This document shows positions 58,270 to 64,000 of a stretch of DNA of 64,000 bases, piece after piece. Source of the stretch: Fulvia fulva (taxonomy: Eukaryota; Ascomycota; Dothideomycetes; Mycosphaerellales; Mycosphaerellaceae); assembly GCF_020509005.1 (NCBI RefSeq), contig NC_063020.1, positions 1,736,001 to 1,800,000 of the forward strand, given 5' to 3'. The notes beneath the pieces were generated by a model. The model was given only the letters and a program-made list of their open reading frames with translations, was not told the DNA's origin and did not search any database. The translations under genes were made by a program, and so were the position numbers. Within the stretch, counting starts at the first letter, position 1; every line of letters starts with the position of its first letter.

Positions 58270-61200
58270 AGAGAGGAAAGAAGTTAAGGATCAATATAGT
58301 ATAGCTAGACCTATACGACGAGACGGGTAAGGACTACGCTTATAAACCGTTCGTTACGAATATAAATATCGGCTTAAAGAAACTCTCTTCTTCTAATCTC
58401 ACTCTTATAGACACTAGCGCACTAGGCGAGTCTTTTATAGACTATAAACTCGCGACCTCTCTTAACCTCGAACCCTAGGAACTGAAGTACCCTCGTACCC
58501 TTAAACTCTTTAACGGCACGGAGACTACTACTAGTAAGATTACTTATGTTGTACATACGTCAATCACCCTCGGAGGTAAGCGTATGTCGATCACTAGCTT
58601 CCTTACGTCCCTACCGTATCAGAAGTTTATCCTCGGCCTCCCCTAGTTTAGACGACACCGACCTATTATCGACTAGACTTCCCTTACTATTAGCTTCCCT
58701 CTAGAAGTTCCTCCGGTACCTCCGCCTTCTCCGCCGCCTTAGCGCGGTCCTGAGTATACTAAGATCTTCTAGGTGAACGCCGCTGCCTTTACTACTACTA
58801 CTAAGTAGCCTAAAGCTTAAGTCTTCGCCGCCTCTCTCCGCGATATCGACATCGCCCTCGAGAAGCTCGACAAGAAGCGTACACCTACCGACCCTACTAC
58901 GAAGGTCCCTCCTTAGGCACACTACATCCTCTACGTATTCGATACTAAAGCCGTAGACGAGCTGCCTCCTTATCGCCCTTACGACTATAAGATTGAGCTA
59001 GAAGAAGGTATAGAGACACCGTTCGGACCGTTATATTCTATGTCCCGAGAAGAGCTTATCGTCCTTAAGAGATACCTCGAAGAGAACCTAAAGAAGGGGT
59101 TTATTCGAGCGAGCCGTTCTAGCGCTAGTAGTCCCGTTATGTTCGTTAAGAAGCCCGGCGGTAGTCTACGCTTCTACGTAGACTACCGAGGCTTAAACGC
59201 TATTATAAAGAAGAACCGCTACCTAATACCGTTAATTTAGGAGACGCTCGAGCGCCTCTCTAAGGCTAAGTACTTCACTAAGCTCGATGTCATCGCTACG
59301 TTTAACAAGTTACGAATAGTAGAAGGACACGAGTATCTTATAGCCTTCCGTACTCGCTACGGGCTGTTCGAGTCGCTCGTTATACCCTTCGGCGTTTATA
59401 ACGGGCCTAGTACCTTCTAGAACTTTATTAACGATATCCTTTAGGAGTTCCTCGATCAGTTCTACACTACCTATATCGACGACATCCTAGTCTATAGCGA
59501 GACTAAGGAGGAGCACCGCGAGCACGTCTATAAGGTCCTTTAGAAGCTCGTAGACGCCGGCTTGTAGCTCGACATCGATAAGTACGAGTTTGAGAAGACC
59601 GAAGTCAAGTTCCTTAGTTTAATTATTACCGTAGACGGCATTAAGATAGACTAAGAGAAGATCGACGCTATCGTCGAATAGGATACTCCTACGAACGTCA
59701 AAGAGGTCTAGGGTTTCCTAGGCTTTACTAACTTCTACCGCCGCTTTATCTACGTATTTTCGGGCGTAGTACGCCCTTTAACGAAGCTTACGCGTAAGGG
59801 TAAGAAGTTCGCCTAGACCGACGAATGCTAGGAGGCTTTTGACTTGCTTAAAGCGAAGTTTATTAAGAACCCGCTTCTACGGCACTTCGATTTCGAACTA
59901 GAGACCCGTATAGAGACCGACGTATCCGACGGCGTAGTAGGCGGTGTCCTACTATAACGCCGCTCGCCTAAATCCCCCTAGTTACCTATCGCCTTCCTCT
60001 CTAAGAAGATGACCGCTACGGAGTATAACTACGAGATCTACGACAAGGAGCTTCTCGCTATCGTTAAAGCTTTCGAAGAGTAGCGCCCCGAGCTCGAAGG
60101 CTCTACTATACCCGTCTAAGTAAGCTCCGACTATAAGAACCTCGTCTACTTTATAAAGAGCAAGCTACTTAATCGTCGCTAGGCCCGCTAGAGCGAGTTC
60201 CTCTCCCGGTTCAACTTCGTGATCTCGTACACGCCCGGTAAGGCCAACTCGATAGCCGACGCCCTTACCCGCCGCCCTAGTGACTCTCTAGTTGATCGAA
60301 GAGGGGGCCGGCAAATCGTAGGGCAACAAGTCATTAAAGAGCACAACCTCTCTTCCGAGCTTCGAGAGTACCTATCGAACGGCTAGCCTACGCTCGCCGC
60401 TTCCTTTGCTACTCTCGTGCTCGCTCCTGCCTACCTTAACGAGAGTGACGATAAATCCGAGCCTAAAGAATACGCCTCGGACGCTAAGGACTTGAACGAC
60501 GATAAAGAGGGCTTAGTAACGACCGACGGCTTATCCGAATTAGACTTTAAGGGGTTTGATAATAAGGAGCAGCCCGAAGGCATTATAGTACGAGTACGAA
60601 CAGCGTACGATGCCGACATAGACGCCTAAGAGTTAGTTCAGGCCCTTGAATCTAGCGCGAGGACATTCCCGGGCTTCTCGCTATCCGAGTACGAGCTCTA
60701 GGAAGGTATCGTCTACTTCCGTAAGAAGCTTTACGTACCGTAGCCCGAAGGCTCTAATACCCGAGCTAAGATTCTTTAAATTATCTACGACTCCGCCTCT
60801 AGGGGTCACCTAGGCGTAGCTAAGACCTATAAGCTCCTCGCTAGGTATTACTAGTGGCCGTATTCCTAGAAGGACGTCCGCCGCTACGTACTGAACTGCG
60901 CTACTTACCGAAGAGCCAAAGCTAACCGCCACCGTCCCTACGGTCTCTTGCACCCTCTCCCGGCTCCTAATCGTCCGTAGAAGCACATCACTATAGACTT
61001 TATCACCGATCTTCCTTACGGCAAGACCTTTAGCGGCGTGAAAGCAAAGGCCCTTCTAGTGATCGTGGACCGTTACTCTAAGGACCGGTACATAATCCCG
61101 TGCTAGAGCATAACCGTAAAGGAGACTACTCGCTTGTTCTACGAATTCGTCTAGCGCTTTTAAGGCCTCCCGGATAGCATCACCTCTAACAGAGGCACCT

Positions 61201-62285
61201 AGTTCATCTCGTACTTCTAGAAGCGTCTGTGTGCTATCCTAGGTATCAAGTATAACCTCTCGACTAGTTTTTAGCTACAGACCGACGGCTAGACCGAAAT
61301 TACGAACGCTATCCTCGAGTAGGTCCTTCGTTACTTCGTCGACTACTACTAGAAGGATTGGCCTTAGTATATCCCTACGGTAGAGTTCGCTACTCGTAAC
61401 TAGGACTCGGAGACTACTAGCTACTCTCCCTTCTATACTACGAGAGGTTACCACCCTCGTATAGGTATAGAACTAGAAGAACCTCTCCCGCCTACCGAAG
61501 ACGTAAACGAGTAAGTAGCAGACGAGTTCGCTACTATACTCTTATAGATCTATAAAGAAGTTCACGACGAGATAGTATACGTATAAGCAATCTACGAGGA
61601 TCAAGCCAATCGTCGTCGCTAGCTAGCTCCCGACTACTAAGTAGGCGATATAGTCTACCTTAACTCTAAGAACATCAAGACAGACCGCCCCTCTAAGAAG
61701 CTGAACTAGAAGAACCTAGGTCCTTTTAAGATCACCGAGCGTATTAGTTCATACGCCTACCGTCTAGCTCTTCCTACGAACATAAAGATCCACGACGTCT
61801 TCTATCCCGTACGCCTTCGGCCGTCGGCTAAGGACCTATTCCCGAACCAAAACTAAGACATGCTAGGTCCTCCCGATGAAGTAGAAGTCGACGAGCCTAT
61901 TAACCTACCTTCTAACGACTATGCCGTCCGTAAGATCCGGGGAATCCGCGTAGAGCCTAACGACGTTAAAGGACTACCGCCGATCAAGTATAAAGTCGAA
62001 TAGTAAGGTTGCCCTAAGTAGGATACCTTATAGGAACCTATCTAATATATCATCTTTAATCGTTAAGCAATCGAAGAATACTACGCCCGCGTAGACGGCC
62101 TAGAAGTTAATATCGGCAGGCTCTTCGAATCTAAGCTCTTCGACGGGGCTTACTAATAGTGTATCGACTATGACATTAGGCCTAGGCCTAGTACTAAAGC
62201 TGAACATCCTCGATATGTGGAACTACTACGGCTTCGTAGGAACTTAGCTTTGTTCGGGGGGGCTACTATTATAGTCTCCCTATAG
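58266..62285 (+). pseudogene. G2 pol: protease, RT, RNase H, integrase, chromodomain (RIPped)
   Basis: Pol is in the -1 frame relative to gag. The protease region has LIDTSALGESFIDY (about 58410). RT has [20 protein letters not shown] (from 59043), [27 protein letters not shown] and the catalytic YIDDILVYS (about 59470-59500). RNase H has IETDVSDGVVGGVLL and [17 protein letters not shown] (about 59915-60080). Integrase has GHLGVAKTYKLLARYY, CATYRRAK, ITIDFITDLP and PDSITSNRG (about 60800-61200). The GPF/Y-type end has GPFKITERI (about 61720). A C-terminal chromodomain-like segment starts with KIRGIRVEP (about 61930). Nearly all stops are TAG/TAA. The frame runs into the 3' LTR and stops at 62283-62285. 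Confidence 0.9.
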
Positions 62286-62786
62286 AGTGTATAGAAGGTG
62301 GGGACAGAAGAGCCTTAGAGTGCTTAGAAGTCGTCAAGAAGTGATAGTCTAGCTTAGTATATAAGCGCTAAGAATCACATGCCCCGTAACATTTACTACG
62401 GGACCTAGCCCTCCAAATTCACCCCTCTATTAAACCTTAACAGATTTACTTCGGCTCGTGACTATGTGACTTACGGCACTCCCGCGAGCACCCGCGACTG
62501 CGCTAGACCCTAGAAGAAGCACGTAGAAGACTCGGAACGTAGGGCAGGTTAGAATAAGGTTTTGAGCAAAGCTACTAAGCGCGGCTCCGCACGGGTTAGC
62601 CCTGTTAATGCGGGGACACGCACTCGCGAGGGTCGCGTAGAAATATCTGGCCTTCCCTAGGCCTCTCTTGCTTTCTTCGTCTTTTGTTTTGTATAGTAAT
62701 CATACTATACCCTTTTATATCTGCACTTCGTACCTATATTCTCGCTTTCACCCTTGTATCTTATAGGCCAGGCTCTCGCCCTAACA
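62267..62786 (+). repeat. G2 3' LTR
   Basis: It is 520 bp and begins TATT (RIPped TG). It is preceded by the G-rich polypurine tract at about 62255-62262 and followed by the TSD tcgag. Confidence 0.92.
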
Positions 62787-62974
62787 TCGAGACACTAGTA
62801 TAGCGTTAGTACGAGACTACTATAGAGATCGTCGTCGTATAGTAAAACGTAGGTGAAACCGTTAAGGCGTCGGGAAAGGAGTAGGGGCTAGGGATCTAGA
62901 TTCCCCCTATATAGGTATAAGAGACTACGTCTCTAATCCTAGGGAATGTAACACCTTTATAACTAAAAGCTATT
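62787..62974. other. RIPped remnant, continuation of 56449-56495
   Basis: Restored reading gives short open stretches but no domain I recognise. It may be G1b or another older element. It ends where a LINE tail begins. Confidence 0.4.
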
Positions 62975-63070
62975 CTACTATATAGATAGATAGATGATTC
63001 ATTTACCCGTTATAGTGCCCTCCGGCCTATACGGGTTTATGTCTATATATGTTACTATATAAGGTAGGAA
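62975..63070 (-). mobile_element. LINE-D 3'-end fragment (about 95 bp)
   Basis: This is the reverse complement of the last ~95 bp of LINE-D (50690-50778), with the (tagatag)n tail at its left. The match stops at ggtaggaa (63070), exactly where the LINE-B4 5' end begins. Confidence 0.75.
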
Positions 63071-64000
63071 TGGAAAAGTCGAAGACGCTTATTGACGGAA
63101 TCATCGATCTCTGCGCCAAAACACGACACATTCGAAAGCTCTTATCAAGGCCATTCCAACGATATAAAAAGCAGGCCACTGCCCCTAGGACTGAGGGAGT
63201 TCTACCCCATTCAATCTGGACAGCTTGAAGCTCTCTTCACCCTGTTTCTTCAGCTCCAAACGCCGCGGAGGTGCCTAGCTACATTAGGCAACTCCTAGGC
63301 AATGGCAGCCCAGGCTACGGTACTAACGGCGCCTACGGCCCTATAGGCGAAGCCCCCCCAAGACAACTAGCAGCAACTTATAGAGGACGCAAAAAGCATA
63401 GAAACTAACGATCAGCTCCCTTACCGGTCTCTACAGGTAATGATCACTCAGCTACGCACGGCGCTTGTACTGTCGTATCACCGAGGGCAATAAGAAATGA
63501 GGACGACGTCCTAGGCGATTAGCAAGGCCACCCGGAATCAACACCCCTATAGCTAGGCATCGGTCGCGGCATCGATACCAGGCCCTCGCCTAACGCACGA
63601 TGCAGTCACGATCCGCATTGCAGCAAAGGAAGACCAGGCCGAAGTTGCGAAGCTATCGAACAAGGAGCTCGCCTAACGAATTAACTAACCAGGGGTGGTC
63701 GTAGTGAACCAACAGTCTAACGGCACTCTACAGATCTATACTAGCTCTGCTACTGCTAGGAGGCACCTAGAGGCACAGCCATAGTGGGCATCTAAGGTTG
63801 CGGCATCAGCGAAGGTCTCAACGAAACAATTCACGATCCTAGTCCACGACATGCCTAAGGAGTTTGACCCAACCAACTAGGGTCACCTACGCGCTCTCTA
63901 AGAGGACAACCCGGTCACTCTTAACTCTCTAATCCAGAAGGCGACTTGGCTCCATAGGAAATGCCTAGAAGGCAAGAAGGCCTCGGCGCTAATAGTATAG
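63071..64000 (+). mobile_element. LINE-B4, 5' end, lightly RIPped, runs off the window
   Basis: It matches LINE-B1 from its 5' end and LINE-B2 from 23440. It keeps many CpA and TpG that are TpA in B1-B2, so it is a better template for the ancestral LINE-B sequence. The leader is 63071-63301. Confidence 0.87.
63302..64000 (+). pseudogene. LINE-B4 ORF1, partial
   Basis: From ATG 63302 (MAAQATVLTAPTAL) the frame is readable with a few TAG/TAA at Gln/Trp positions. Stretches such as KVSTKQFTILVHDMPKEFD and NPVTLNSLIQKATWLHRKCL correspond to the RRM-like part of a LINE gag-like ORF1 protein. The window ends before the zinc knuckles. A 68-codon frame at 63092-63298 lies in the leader and is probably not a gene. 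Confidence 0.75.

Larger units (their letters stand above)
56496..62786 (+). mobile_element. Gypsy element G2, complete chromovirus, RIPped
   Basis: This 6291-bp element has two 520-bp LTRs and the TSD tcgag (56491-56495 and 62787-62791). Gag and pol lie in different frames (-1). Domains from gag through chromodomain are all recognisable with Gln/Trp codons as TAG/TAA. It is a boundary-complete but coding-dead element. Confidence 0.92.

Noticed and set aside
7620..64000. Alternative genetic code or stop readthrough explaining many TAG/TAA
   Set aside because: CpA depletion, Cys/His-to-Tyr changes and paired LTR transitions point to RIP, and nearby host genes use normal codes.
1..64000. CRISPR arrays, bacterial operons, tRNA or rRNA genes
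   Set aside because: I saw no spaced direct repeats, Shine-Dalgarno-led operons or recognisable tRNA/rRNA sequence.

Overview
The window is filamentous ascomycete (Pezizomycotina-type) genomic DNA. The evidence is short GT..AG introns of 48-60 bp with a CTRAY-type branch site, a fungal NLR-like gene, a secreted S51-family peptidase gene, and about 56 kb of transposons with the dinucleotide signature of repeat-induced point mutation (RIP). In most of that tract CpA and TpG are nearly gone, TpA is very high, CpG is kept, and reading frames are broken almost only by TAG/TAA where Gln or Trp is expected. I cannot name the species.

Bases 1-7.6 kb are normal-composition host DNA. They hold a broken esterase/NB-ARC/TPR NLR-like gene (+), a broken secreted S51 peptidase gene (-) convergent with it, and a possible small cysteine-rich surface protein gene (-). 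No intact conserved gene is left in the window.

From about 7.6 kb to the end is a nested transposon block. Target-site duplications (TSDs) read from the sequence give the order. An unidentified RIPped reading frame (element X, 7.6-8.3 and 44.6-44.7 kb) was split by a chimeric LINE (8324-44613, 13-bp TSD). That LINE was split by the chromodomain Gypsy element G1 (9652-43093, 194-bp LTRs, 5-bp TSD). G1 received a solo LTR of Gypsy G2 (10059-10577), LINE-B1 (12655-17648) and LINE-E (21783-42334). LINE-E received LINE-B2 (23440-33419) and a Copia element (33585-39128, 234-bp LTRs). LINE-B2 received LINE-C1 (27227-32349). To the right, a G1-like Gypsy (G1b, LTR at 44737) is split by a chimeric LINE-D (45722-50778) and a chimeric LINE-B3 (52653-56448). 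Then follow a complete G2 element (56496-62786, 520-bp LTRs, TSD tcgag), a LINE-D tail and the 5' end of LINE-B4, which runs off the window.

The main discovery candidate is a 1.08-kb module present three times (8324, 45722, 52653). Each copy has the same 5' and 3' ends and is fused to a different 5'-truncated LINE family (C, D, B). The layout recalls the WEIRD/MGL chimeras called MINE in the rice blast fungus, but here one module is joined to three LINE families and keeps a long reading frame of unknown function. Secondary points: all LINE families share a 3'-end motif and (CTAT)n tail and insert at CTAT sites; LINE-D is CpG-depleted, opposite to everything around it; LINE-B copies share most RIP-type changes despite independent insertion sites.
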